Origin: Candidatus Ornithospirochaeta avicola | GTDB lineage: Bacteria; Spirochaetota; Spirochaetia; Sphaerochaetales; Sphaerochaetaceae | DNA length: 64,000 bases | Direction: 5' to 3' | Assembly (NCBI GenBank): GCA_019113245.1 | Contig: DXHU01000023.1 | Location: 124,001-188,000 of the forward strand | Shown: in pieces, positions 33,829-41,565 of the stretch | Layout of the letters: every line of letters begins with the position of its first letter | Numbering within the stretch: the stretch's first letter is position 1 | Made by a program: the position numbers and the translations under genes | The notes under the pieces: generated by a model | What the model saw: the letters and a program-made list of their open reading frames with translations, nothing else | The model's database searches: none | Told to the model about the DNA's origin: nothing

Positions 33829-35029
33829 CAAGCTCTATCTCATAAAGGAAGGAGAAATATCGCTCAAGGGCGGTAACCGTCATGTTTTTGAACGTAAGCT
33901 CAGAGACAACATTAGGGAGAAATTCAAAGGATATTCTCCAAAAATCGAGCGCCAGAAAGGAAGAGTCTATCTCTATCTTGATGAAAAGTGCAGTGATGCC
34001 TTCATCTCTTTTATGCTTGAAAGGACATTCGGAATCACAGGCTTTGCGCGTGCGTACAAAGCAGAAAAGGATATTGACAGAATCATAGAGAAAGTGAGGG
34101 AAATACTCCCATCTTCCCCGTTTACTGACGACGGAGGAACATTCAGAATCGACTGCAGGAGAGAGGACAAGGGCTTTCCTCTTTCCAGCCATGAGATTTC
34201 AATCAGGCTTGCTTGCCTTGTCCACGAGCTTTATCCAAGCCTTTCGGTAAACCTAAAGAATGCAGACTACACACTCAGTGTGGAAGTCAGGGATGATGTA
34301 TATCTTTATTTTGACAGTGCTAAGGGAGCCGGAGGACTTCCTGTTTCAACAGCAGGACGAGCTGTTCTTCTTCTTTCGGGAGGAATAGACAGCCCTGTTG
34401 CCGCCTACTATATGGCAAAACGCGGAGTTAAGCTTGACTGCATATACTTTCATGCATATCCGTACACAAGCGATGAAGCACTTGAAAAAGTAAAGAAGCT
34501 TGCATCTTTAATTGCCCCATATCTTGAAGGTACAAGGCTTTATGTCGTTCCGTTTACGGATGGGCAGCTCAGGATAAAGAAGAAAAGCTATATAGACGAA
34601 ACAACTCTGATGTTCCGTGCAAGCATGATGCAGACTGCAGAGCGCATTGCAAAAGCGAAAAAAGCAACTGCAATTGTCACGGGTGAAGCTCTTTCCCAGG
34701 TTGCAAGCCAGACACTCAGCGCGATGAACTTCACAGACAGCATGACTAGCCTTGTAGTCCTCCGCCCCCTTGTCGGCATGGACAAGGAGGAGATTATTAC
34801 AGTGTCAAAGAAAATAGGCACATATGAGACAAGCATCCTTCCATACGAGGACTGCTGCGTGATTTTCTCTCCAAAGCATCCTGTAACCAATCCGGATAAA
34901 GAAGAATCTAGAAAGCACTATGAGGCACTTGAGATGGATGAGGAGATAGAAAAGGCAATAGAGAAAATGCAGGTGTTCTATTTCAATGCAAGGGGAGAGG
35001 AAGAAGAGAAGAGTCAGAGTCCGCTCTGA
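33821..35029 (+). CDS. thiI: tRNA 4-thiouridine synthetase ThiI
   Basis: It adenylates U8 of tRNA and inserts sulfur. An N-terminal ferredoxin-like/THUMP region (residues 1-165, LIKEGEISLKGGNR at the start) is followed by the PP-loop LLLSGGIDSPVAAYYMAKRG near 185 and the C-terminal SPKHPVTNP block. The length of 402 means there is no rhodanese domain, so this is the short form that relies on a partner desulfurase, here the overlapping upstream gene. The end overlaps the convergent ABC gene by 16 nt. Confidence 0.94.
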   Translation: MSDKLYLIKEGEISLKGGNRHVFERKLRDNIREKFKGYSPKIERQKGRVYLYLDEKCSDAFISFMLERTFGITGFARAYKAEKDIDRIIEKVREILPSSPFTDDGGTFRIDCRREDKGFPLSSHEISIRLACLVHELYPSLSVNLKNADYTLSVEVRDDVYLYFDSAKGAGGLPVSTAGRAVLLLSGGIDSPVAAYYMAKRGVKLDCIYFHAYPYTSDEALEKVKKLASLIAPYLEGTRLYVVPFTDGQLRIKKKSYIDETTLMFRASMMQTAERIAKAKKATAIVTGEALSQVASQTLSAMNFTDSMTSLVVLRPLVGMDKEEIITVSKKIGTYETSILPYEDCCVIFSPKHPVTNPDKEESRKHYEALEMDEEIEKAIEKMQVFYFNARGEEEEKSQSPL

Positions 35030-35033
35030 TTCT
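35010..35033. terminator. hairpin spanning two overlapping convergent stop codons
   Basis: AGAGTCAGAG and CTCTGATTCT form a 10-bp stem with one imperfect pair and a TCCG loop. The stem lies across the stop codons of thiI and of the ABC transporter gene. Neither side has a long T run, so it may be a weak or Rho-assisted bidirectional terminator. Confidence 0.5.
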
Positions 35034-36693
35034 TCTGCTCATCAAACATTTCTCTGTAAAGTGCGCAGGAAGAATAAAGAGCCTCATGACTTCCGCTTGC
35101 TGCTATCTTTCCTCTATCCATGACAATTATTTCATCTGAATAGAAGCTGCTTGAGAGCCTGTGTGATATAAAGACTGCTGTATCTCCAGGCTTTACTCTT
35201 AGGGCTTCTTCATACACTCTCTTTTCTGCTTTCACATCAAGACGGCTTGTTGGCTCATCCATTATAAGAACAGAACCAGAAGAAAAGACTGAACGTGCAA
35301 TCTGAACTCTCTGGCTCTGGCCTCCTGAAAGCTCTATCCCGACACTTTCATAATCTGAGCCGAGCTTGAGCTCTGTATCCTCATTGATATCAAGAGAAGA
35401 AAGAAGAGATCTGACTTTATTGCCATCATATCCCTTTTTCATCGCAACATTCTCACCAAGCGTGAAGGAGAATATTGTCACAGACTGCGGACAGTATGAG
35501 AAGCTCAGACCCTCCTCTGCTATTATTCTTCCCTCGCATGGAGAAAGAAGTGAGAGCATCAGCTTTACCAGTGTGCTTTTGCCGCTTCCGTTCGGTCCCA
35601 CTATTGAATAGATTCTGCCCCTCTTGAATTCAAAAGTCACATCATCAACAGCTTTGTTTTCTGCTCCTGGATATATGTATGAGACATTTTCAAGTCTTAT
35701 CCCCTTACCGCCCTTTTCTATCTTTCCTTTCTTTTTCTCAAGATCAAGGAACTCAAGATAGACTCTCATTCTTTCATTATTGATCTCAACTTCGCTTCTT
35801 CCCCTGAAAAGGGATGTAAAGAACAGAACCAGGCTCATCAGTGACAGACAGAGAGTGAGAGAATAAGATGTGGATGAGAGAGCAAGGAAGAGAATGACAA
35901 GCAAAATCGCGGAAAGGGCTTCGAAAAGTCCTATGAGAGTCTTCTCATACTCTTCCTTCTTGAAAAGCCTCATCATCGGATTCATGAAAGAGCTGTATTT
36001 CCCTTCAACAAAAGAATTCTTGTTGTTGCTCCTTATGCTCTTCATCTTTTCAAATTCGCTGGAAAGGAGGGCAAAGTAATAATCTCCTTTTCTGTTGTTC
36101 TCCATCAGGCTCTCTATTCCTTTCTCAAGTGTGATGGAAACATTCTTTTCAGTCTTGTAAAAAACGAAAGACAAAAGAAGAGAGAAAGCAACAAGAAGGA
36201 GAAGATAGAATGCATGATGAATTTCTGAAGAAAATAGAATATAGCAAATGGCAATAAGCAGGGATGAAAGAAGAGTAAGTCTCTTTTCAAGAAGACGGTA
36301 TGCATTTATTGCAGGGCCTCCGTTATGCATCTGCCAGTCCATAATTGCCTGTGATTTTCTCCAGCTTGAAGGTTCATTCACAAGCTCTATTCTCTTACCT
36401 GAAAGTTCACGGAAAAAAGAAAGGCGAAGCAAGAAATCGAGATTCTCGCTCTTATGCATGATAAGTATGACAAATACATTCAGCATCAGAATGGAAAAAA
36501 TAGACGGTATTAAAAGAATATTTCTTCCGCCAATCAGGCCATCAAGAAAGAAAAGCATGAAATATGAAATAAGTGAAGCAAAAACAGCTTTTAGCAGAGG
36601 ATAGACAATAAGGCGCTTATCCTTTTTCCATAAATAGAAAAGAGTTTTCTTATCTGGAAAATAGTGCAGCCTGTTCAGACAAGAGACCTGCAT
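35014..36693 (-). CDS. ABC exporter half-transporter (permease-ATPase), catalytically canonical subunit
   Basis: The 559-residue protein fuses a transmembrane domain (six segments between about 28 and 295) with an ATPase. Walker A is GPNGSGKST (366), signature LSGGQSQRVQIA (455) and Walker B VLIMDEP (475), with H-loop ISHRLSS. There is no N-terminal C39 peptidase domain. AAAGGAGG lies at ideal distance from the ATG, inside the end of the partner ABC gene (44-nt overlap). As the last gene of the radical SAM peptide operon it probably helps export the modified peptide; the leader would have to be cut by another protease. Confidence 0.85.
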   Translation of the reverse strand: MQVSCLNRLHYFPDKKTLFYLWKKDKRLIVYPLLKAVFASLISYFMLFFLDGLIGGRNILLIPSIFSILMLNVFVILIMHKSENLDFLLRLSFFRELSGKRIELVNEPSSWRKSQAIMDWQMHNGGPAINAYRLLEKRLTLLSSLLIAICYILFSSEIHHAFYLLLLVAFSLLLSFVFYKTEKNVSITLEKGIESLMENNRKGDYYFALLSSEFEKMKSIRSNNKNSFVEGKYSSFMNPMMRLFKKEEYEKTLIGLFEALSAILLVILFLALSSTSYSLTLCLSLMSLVLFFTSLFRGRSEVEINNERMRVYLEFLDLEKKKGKIEKGGKGIRLENVSYIYPGAENKAVDDVTFEFKRGRIYSIVGPNGSGKSTLVKLMLSLLSPCEGRIIAEEGLSFSYCPQSVTIFSFTLGENVAMKKGYDGNKVRSLLSSLDINEDTELKLGSDYESVGIELSGGQSQRVQIARSVFSSGSVLIMDEPTSRLDVKAEKRVYEEALRVKPGDTAVFISHRLSSSFYSDEIIVMDRGKIAASGSHEALYSSCALYREMFDEQKNQSGL

Positions 36694-38359
36694 AGTATCC
36701 TCCTTTCTTGATCAGTTCATCATAGCTTCCGTCTTCCACGATTTCTCCATCAGCTATTACAAGAATCCTCTTGAAACCTTTAAGGCTTGAACACCTGTGG
36801 GTTATAAATATTCCTCCCTTATCCTCGAGCAGAGAATTGAACGAGGAAAAAAGCTTTGCCTCCTCCACAGGATCCAGTGCGGCAGTAGGCTCATCCATGA
36901 TAAAAAACGGAGCATCCTTATACAGCGCCCTTGCAAGATAAAGATGCTGTATCTCGCCAAGCGAGAAATCTGTACCGTTCTTTACATAGAAAGACGGGAT
37001 CTCCACAGTGTCGCTCACTTTCTTTTTCTCGAGGATTTTATCAAGACCGCTTTTTTCAATTACAGCATTATATTTCTTCTCATCCATCTTGCGTCCAAAG
37101 AGAATATTTTCCCTGACGCTCATCGGAAGCACTGTGTCATCCTGGAATATGCAGGAAAAACAGTCAAATACATTGGCAATCCCAGATACAGTCCTACCAT
37201 TTATTGACACAGAGCCTTCCTTTGCATCATAAAGCCCAATCAGGAGCTTTATAAGCGTTGTCTTCCCTGCTCCATTGAGTCCTACAATCCCGATTTTCTC
37301 ATCAGCTGAGATTTCAAGGCTGATGTTCTTAAGAACCTTTTTGTCCTTTGCAGACTCATATGAAAAGGAAACATTTTCAAAAGATATGCTTTTAAGCTTC
37401 TGATCAAGATTATCTTTCTTTTTATCGCATCCCCAGTCAATGAATGCATAATAATCATCAATCTGTCTTGATATGACAGCAACCTCGCTTGTGCTTGATG
37501 CAAATATCTCTGCTGTCTTTATCCCCTGATAAAGAAGCGAGAAAAGCATCACAGCATTTGCAGCAGGAGCATCAGAAAGGAGAGCAAAAATGCACAGCAG
37601 GAAAGAAATAATGTACTCAGAAAGAACAAGGATACGTGTATCAGCCATATATTTCTTCTGCTTTTCATCATATGAGAACTCCTGCTCTGAGAATTTATCC
37701 TTTATGTATTCCTCTGCTGAATAGTAATCAAGGACCTCTGCACTTTCCCTTATTCTTGAAATCTTCTCAAGATATCTGATGTTTCTCATCAAGCTGTTCT
37801 CTTCTTTTTTGAACATGCTTTTCTTTTTTCCTCTTGCCATTTCAAAGGAAAAGAAGACAAGTATGACAAGAAATAGGAAAACTGCATATGAAAGAGTCAA
37901 AGCTCTGTTCTGAGTGGAAAACACAAAGAAAAGAGAAATTATGATATAAAGGACTGCGGAAATCTGCTTGATAAGTTTCTGATAAAGCAGAGAAAAAGCG
38001 GACTTTGAAGAGTTTGTCGTTGCAACTGCCTTTGAAAATATCTCCTGCCCTTTTTCAGACTCAAAGAACTCAAAGTCTATATTGACGCACCTTGAAAAGG
38101 ACTGTTTTATCTTCTCCATCCTGTTATCATTTCCAAGAGCGAGAAGAAGATTGTCTGCTGATGAATTGATTTTAGGAAGAACAAGGTAAAGAGCAAGAAA
38201 AGCTGCAAACAGAATCCTGTTCTCCGGGTAGAAAATCAGGGCAATGAAGAGAAGAGGATATGAAATCAGTTCGGCAAGTTTCAAAACCAACAACATAATT
38301 GTCATTAAGATGTTTGATAAAGAACTTTCCTTAATTACACGAGATATGGTAATCAGCAT
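36650..38359 (-). CDS. ABC exporter half-transporter with degenerate signature motif
   Basis: About 569 residues, permease plus ATPase. Walker A GLNGAGKTT lies near residue 361 and Walker B FFIMDEP near 485. The signature reads FSLGEIQHL where LSGGQ is expected, so this subunit is the degenerate half of a heterodimer. I prefer the ATG at 38359, which has GGAG 5 nt upstream; a TTG at 38377 would lengthen it by six residues. It overlaps the radical SAM gene by 29 nt and the second ABC gene by 44 nt, so the three are translationally coupled. Confidence 0.83.
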   Translation of the reverse strand: MLITISRVIKESSLSNILMTIMLLVLKLAELISYPLLFIALIFYPENRILFAAFLALYLVLPKINSSADNLLLALGNDNRMEKIKQSFSRCVNIDFEFFESEKGQEIFSKAVATTNSSKSAFSLLYQKLIKQISAVLYIIISLFFVFSTQNRALTLSYAVFLFLVILVFFSFEMARGKKKSMFKKEENSLMRNIRYLEKISRIRESAEVLDYYSAEEYIKDKFSEQEFSYDEKQKKYMADTRILVLSEYIISFLLCIFALLSDAPAANAVMLFSLLYQGIKTAEIFASSTSEVAVISRQIDDYYAFIDWGCDKKKDNLDQKLKSISFENVSFSYESAKDKKVLKNISLEISADEKIGIVGLNGAGKTTLIKLLIGLYDAKEGSVSINGRTVSGIANVFDCFSCIFQDDTVLPMSVRENILFGRKMDEKKYNAVIEKSGLDKILEKKKVSDTVEIPSFYVKNGTDFSLGEIQHLYLARALYKDAPFFIMDEPTAALDPVEEAKLFSSFNSLLEDKGGIFITHRCSSLKGFKRILVIADGEIVEDGSYDELIKKGGYYAGLLSEQAALFSR

Positions 38360-39731
38360 CATCACTCCACAAATCAATTATATTCTCATCATAGTATTTC
38401 CATATTAACCATTCCTGAGCTTTTTTTGAAAACATACAAAAACCAGAATCCAAGCCCCATATAGAACCTGTCATCATTTCTGCATTTCTCGGACAACCTC
38501 CTCCACAAGTAGACAAAGCTGGACAAAAAATGCATTCATTAATATTATATGGAGATCTCTTACTCCATTCTATAAATACTGAATCGTTTTCCGGATAATA
38601 GTTTTGATCAAAAACTGTATTGTTAAAAGTTTTTCTTGAGCCCATATATCCTTGGCAAATTCCAATGAACCCATCTGTACTAACGCTGATTTGATTTCCT
38701 GTCCCTGTACATGACGATTTTCGTATGACACGCTCTAGAAAATCATTTATTTTTGCATCCATTCTTTTTTCATAAACTTCAGGATATTTTTCATTAATTA
38801 TCTCAGCCATCTTAAGAAGAGAACTTCCATATTTATTTTCATAATCCTCATCAAAAGAAGAATATTCACCGCTTGAAGGAATAATAGATACATGATTAAA
38901 ACCAGCCCCTTTAATTTTTAAATCGCCAAAAAGAAATTGAGCTACATCTGAAAGGTTATCAATACTGCTTCTTGTCATAACAGATGAAACTCCTGGTTCA
39001 ATTCCATGTTTACGCAATATTTCAATTTTACTTACCACTTCATCAAATGACCCTTTCCCATCAGCTGATACCCTATACATATCATTAACGTGCTTTGGAC
39101 CATCAATTGATACACATACATTTGTATTATATTCTTTTAATGTTTTTGCAATTTCATCTGTAATTTGTGTCCCATTAGTTATAACCACAGTTTTTACTTT
39201 GAAGCTACCATATTTTTCTGAAATATATGTTAGACATTTTTTCATAATATTCCAGTTTAATAGGGGCTCTCCCCCATAAAAAACGATAGTAAACTCTTCA
39301 TTAATATTCTTTAAAACAGATGGTAATTTAAAAAACTTATCAATAGCATGGCTTGCCACATCCCAGCTCATATTGCGTCTAGTATAGTTTTCACAAATTC
39401 CATCTTCTATAAAACAGTATTTACATCGCAAATTACAATAATCTGTAAGATGCAAAACCATTTCTTTTATTTCAACACCGTTATCAAGATGATTAAAAAT
39501 TTTATGACTTAAAGCAATCTCCTCTTCATTTTCCGGGACCCAGTTTCTCATTGAAATCAGTGTATTTGCTATTTCAAGATCTTTTCCAGTCAATTCTCCA
39601 TACTTACCTGTTTCATAATATATATGAACCTTATCTTTTTTTACAAAAAGCATGGTAACTTGTATTGAATTATATATGCAGGCTATATTGTCTCTAATAT
39701 ATAGGTGCGAATATATAGAACGCTTAAACAA
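38331..39731 (-). CDS. radical SAM/SPASM peptide maturase
   Basis: The 466-residue enzyme has an N-terminal domain of about 90 residues whose CIYNSIQ and LTGKDLEIAN pieces resemble the peptide-recognition front of RiPP maturases. The AdoMet radical motif is Cys99, Cys103, Cys106 (CNLRCKYC), then GGEP (153) and VSIDGPKH. A SPASM-type C-terminus supplies Cys341, 359, 400, 403, 409, 413 and 432 for auxiliary clusters, with CPALSTCGGGCPRN. The start is TTG with a GGGGGTG site 5 nt upstream. It follows a Cys-rich peptide gene and precedes two ABC exporter genes, so it is the likely modifying enzyme of that peptide. The DNA is more AT-rich than the flanks. Confidence 0.88.
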   Translation of the reverse strand: MFKRSIYSHLYIRDNIACIYNSIQVTMLFVKKDKVHIYYETGKYGELTGKDLEIANTLISMRNWVPENEEEIALSHKIFNHLDNGVEIKEMVLHLTDYCNLRCKYCFIEDGICENYTRRNMSWDVASHAIDKFFKLPSVLKNINEEFTIVFYGGEPLLNWNIMKKCLTYISEKYGSFKVKTVVITNGTQITDEIAKTLKEYNTNVCVSIDGPKHVNDMYRVSADGKGSFDEVVSKIEILRKHGIEPGVSSVMTRSSIDNLSDVAQFLFGDLKIKGAGFNHVSIIPSSGEYSSFDEDYENKYGSSLLKMAEIINEKYPEVYEKRMDAKINDFLERVIRKSSCTGTGNQISVSTDGFIGICQGYMGSRKTFNNTVFDQNYYPENDSVFIEWSKRSPYNINECIFCPALSTCGGGCPRNAEMMTGSIWGLDSGFCMFSKKAQEWLIWKYYDENIIDLWSDDADYHISCN

Positions 39732-39755
39732 AAATTCACCCCCTATCGTTTTAAT

Positions 39756-39784
39756 GCCGGTCTAAAATAAATAATAGAACCGGC
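39756..39784 (-). promoter_or_regulatory. hairpin between peptide and maturase genes
   Basis: On the minus strand GCCGGTTCTA and TAGACCGGC pair over 9 bp with one bulged T and an AT loop. There is no T run after it. The position between a putative precursor gene and its enzyme suggests an attenuator or an mRNA-stabilising element that keeps peptide levels above enzyme levels. Confidence 0.5.
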
Positions 39785-39790
39785 AAATTC

Positions 39791-39940
39791 TTAGCAAGCT
39801 TTTTTCCTTGTTTGCTTGTTATCTTCTGTTTTTTTCAGAATAATTTCGTCATTCATTTCTTTCATGACTTCTTCGATTTTCTTGAAACCAACATAATCAC
39901 AACAATAACAAGCGGGCTGAAAAACACTCTTCTTTTTCAT
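39791..39940 (-). CDS. putative RiPP precursor peptide, 49 aa, Cys-rich
   Basis: Too short for routine gene calling. The ATG at 39940 has a perfect GGAGG site with 6-nt spacer. The peptide starts MKKKSVFQPACYCCDYVGF, with Cys at 11, 13 and 14, continues with an amphipathic, charged helix-like stretch (residues 20-40) and ends RKKAC with Cys49. It stands 60 nt before the radical SAM gene in the same direction, under its own promoter. I know of no precursor class with a PACYCCDY box near the N-terminus and a charged tail; usual precursors have the leader first. The coding frame is well supported; the RiPP role is inferred from context. Confidence 0.78.
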   Translation of the reverse strand: MKKKSVFQPACYCCDYVGFKKIEEVMKEMNDEIILKKTEDNKQTRKKAC

Positions 39941-39960
39941 AAAAAACCTCCATAGATTTT

Positions 39961-39988
39961 ATAATACTAACTGTGAAATATAATTCAA
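39961..39988 (-). promoter_or_regulatory. promoter of the peptide-maturase-exporter operon
   Basis: On the minus strand TTGAAT and TATTAT are separated by 16 bp. The -10 hexamer ends 20 nt before the peptide start codon. The -35 hexamer directly abuts the palindrome at 39989-40004. Confidence 0.55.
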
Positions 39989-40004
39989 TTACACTTTAGT
40001 GTAA
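39989..40004. promoter_or_regulatory. 16-bp palindrome, putative operator of the divergent promoters
   Basis: TTACACTTTAGTGTAA has perfect 6-bp arms around TTTA. It lies between the divergent transcription units, adjacent to the -35 element of the peptide operon. The LuxR-type regulator encoded at 40627-41469 is the obvious candidate ligand, by inference. Confidence 0.55.
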
Positions 40005-40060
40005 ATTAATTAATTACTTATAATATAATGAATTAATAGTAAGGTAGAAATATTTTTATC

Positions 40061-40089
40061 TTGTTAATTCCAAGCATAAATAATAGAAT
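40061..40089 (+). promoter_or_regulatory. promoter of the AT-rich orphan gene, predicted leaderless
   Basis: TTGTTA and TAGAAT are spaced by exactly 17 bp. The -10 ends 8 nt before the ATG at 40098, and there is no Shine-Dalgarno sequence. Confidence 0.5.
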
Positions 40090-40097
40090 TCAAATCT

Positions 40098-40625
40098 ATG
40101 AATATCTTAGAAAAAATTTATGAAGAAAATTTAAAAATTTGCTCTTTGGCAAATTCATCAATAAAAGAAGATATAAGAATTCAAAAGGATAACATTGCTT
40201 TAAAAATTGTTGCTTTATTACCATTTATTGCTTGTTGCGATAACCCAACAGCAAACTCACTATTAAATATAAATACTTTTTTCTTTGTTTCTGACTCGAA
40301 GCTTAAACACTACTTTTTCCACAATGTTTCTAATAACCGTAATTTATTTTCTAGGTTATCAGCTTTTTTTTCATTTTGGGGTGGCAATAAGAAAACCATA
40401 CAGCAAGGGATGTTGCTATTATCTTTAATTATGATTCAAGACTACTATTATGATAAACAAATTGACATTGCTACAAAAAAATATAATCCGTTTAATACAA
40501 AATGCTGGAACTTTCATAAAATAAAAAAATATATTCTAAGCAACATAGTTGAAACTAGTATTGTTTTTAAATATTTCAACCTTCAAGAAGTGCTTGCTCA
40601 AAAATACTGGTGGAAGGAGATTTAA
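40098..40625 (+). CDS. AT-rich orphan protein, 175 aa, unknown
   Basis: I do not recognise it. The protein is mostly helical, rich in Asn, Ile, Lys and Phe, with one moderately hydrophobic segment (IALKIVALLPFIACCDN, about 33-49, including a Cys pair) and a Tyr/Lys-rich C-terminal half ending KYWWKEI. No signal peptide is obvious. The DNA is clearly more AT-rich than the chromosome average, like the peptide gene opposite it. The stop lies one base before the ATG of the regulator gene, whose ribosome binding site is in this coding sequence. It may be an immunity or accessory factor of the peptide system, which is a guess. Confidence 0.6.
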   Translation: MNILEKIYEENLKICSLANSSIKEDIRIQKDNIALKIVALLPFIACCDNPTANSLLNINTFFFVSDSKLKHYFFHNVSNNRNLFSRLSAFFSFWGGNKKTIQQGMLLLSLIMIQDYYYDKQIDIATKKYNPFNTKCWNFHKIKKYILSNIVETSIVFKYFNLQEVLAQKYWWKEI

Positions 40626-40626
40626 A

Positions 40627-41469
40627 ATGAGAAAGAGACAACTTATATTCGGTATAACCATGATACTGCTGTTTTCACTTACACTTATAATGCTATTTAT
40701 CTCAACAGGCGAAGCTTATCATCCGGTGATGCTTCTTGATGCCATCTCTTTGCTTCTTTTTCTCCCTAGTCTGATTGACAAGCCTTTTTTCAGGTACTAT
40801 CAGTGCTTTCTCTTCTTTTTTATGAGCACTCTTGCGTTTTTGGATGGGAGCAGCAGTTCTTTCTGGGGGTGGGGATTGCTATTTGTCAGCCTGTTGTTGA
40901 GTCAATATTATGGATTCTGGGAAAACCGAATTAGAACAAAAGCCTTTGTTGTTTTTATTCTGCTTATTTTCAGCTTTGGATTAATGGCATACGTTCATGG
41001 AGATTTCATATCAGAATTCTCCTCTGCAGTGATTTATCTCACATTTTTCTCAGTTTTTCTGACGATTCTCTACAAAGAAAAAATAGAAGAAATGCTTCAA
41101 CTGAAAAACGACTACAAGAAACTACTAGAGAAAATAAAGGATGCAAGAAATTCCATAGAAGATTACAGCATATCTAGTTTGGATAGAGATGAGGATATAA
41201 TCAGAATCGAATCATCACTGCAATCTGATATTGAGAAGCTAGAAAAACGAATCAGAGAAATAAAATATATTTCTGATCTTTCAGATGATGATATATCAAT
41301 TATACTTTCTCTTTATATCTCATCAGGGAACAAAACAAACAAAGAAATAGCTTATGACATACAGAAGTCAGAGACGTTCATAAAAAACAGATTCAGAGTC
41401 ATATACAAGAAGATTCCTGGAGTTCAATGCCGTTCTGCCCTTTTGCAATATATTTCAAGAGAACTTTAA
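40627..41469 (+). CDS. membrane-bound LuxR-type transcription regulator
   Basis: The 280-residue protein has about five to six N-terminal membrane segments (residues 5-150), a coiled-coil linker (about 150-215), and a C-terminal helix-turn-helix (about 218-277). In that domain NKEIAYDIQKSETFIKNRF followed by VIYKKIPG and SALLQYI matches the LuxR/GerE pattern. I start it at 40627, with AAGGAG 8 nt upstream, not at an earlier in-frame codon. Such layouts sense envelope or extracellular signals and bind DNA directly. It is probably the regulator of the divergent peptide operon. Confidence 0.78.
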   Translation: MRKRQLIFGITMILLFSLTLIMLFISTGEAYHPVMLLDAISLLLFLPSLIDKPFFRYYQCFLFFFMSTLAFLDGSSSSFWGWGLLFVSLLLSQYYGFWENRIRTKAFVVFILLIFSFGLMAYVHGDFISEFSSAVIYLTFFSVFLTILYKEKIEEMLQLKNDYKKLLEKIKDARNSIEDYSISSLDRDEDIIRIESSLQSDIEKLEKRIREIKYISDLSDDDISIILSLYISSGNKTNKEIAYDIQKSETFIKNRFRVIYKKIPGVQCRSALLQYISREL

Positions 41470-41528
41470 AACCAGACATTCTGAGTAATATGTAACTATA
41501 AGCATATCAATTAGATGCTTTTGTTTTA

Positions 41529-41557
41529 TTGTCATTTCTTTTGCAATCATATATCTT
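41529..41557 (+). promoter_or_regulatory. promoter of the activase operon, predicted leaderless
   Basis: TTGTCA and TATCTT are spaced by 17 bp. The -10 ends 8 nt before the ATG at 41566, and no Shine-Dalgarno sequence is present. Confidence 0.5.
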
Positions 41558-41565
41558 TTAGATAT

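Noticed and set aside
40029-40073. A 14-codon minus-strand frame (MLGINKIKIFLPYY) upstream of the peptide gene, considered as a second precursor or leader peptide
   Set aside because: No ribosome binding site, no Cys, and it lies upstream of the proposed promoter.
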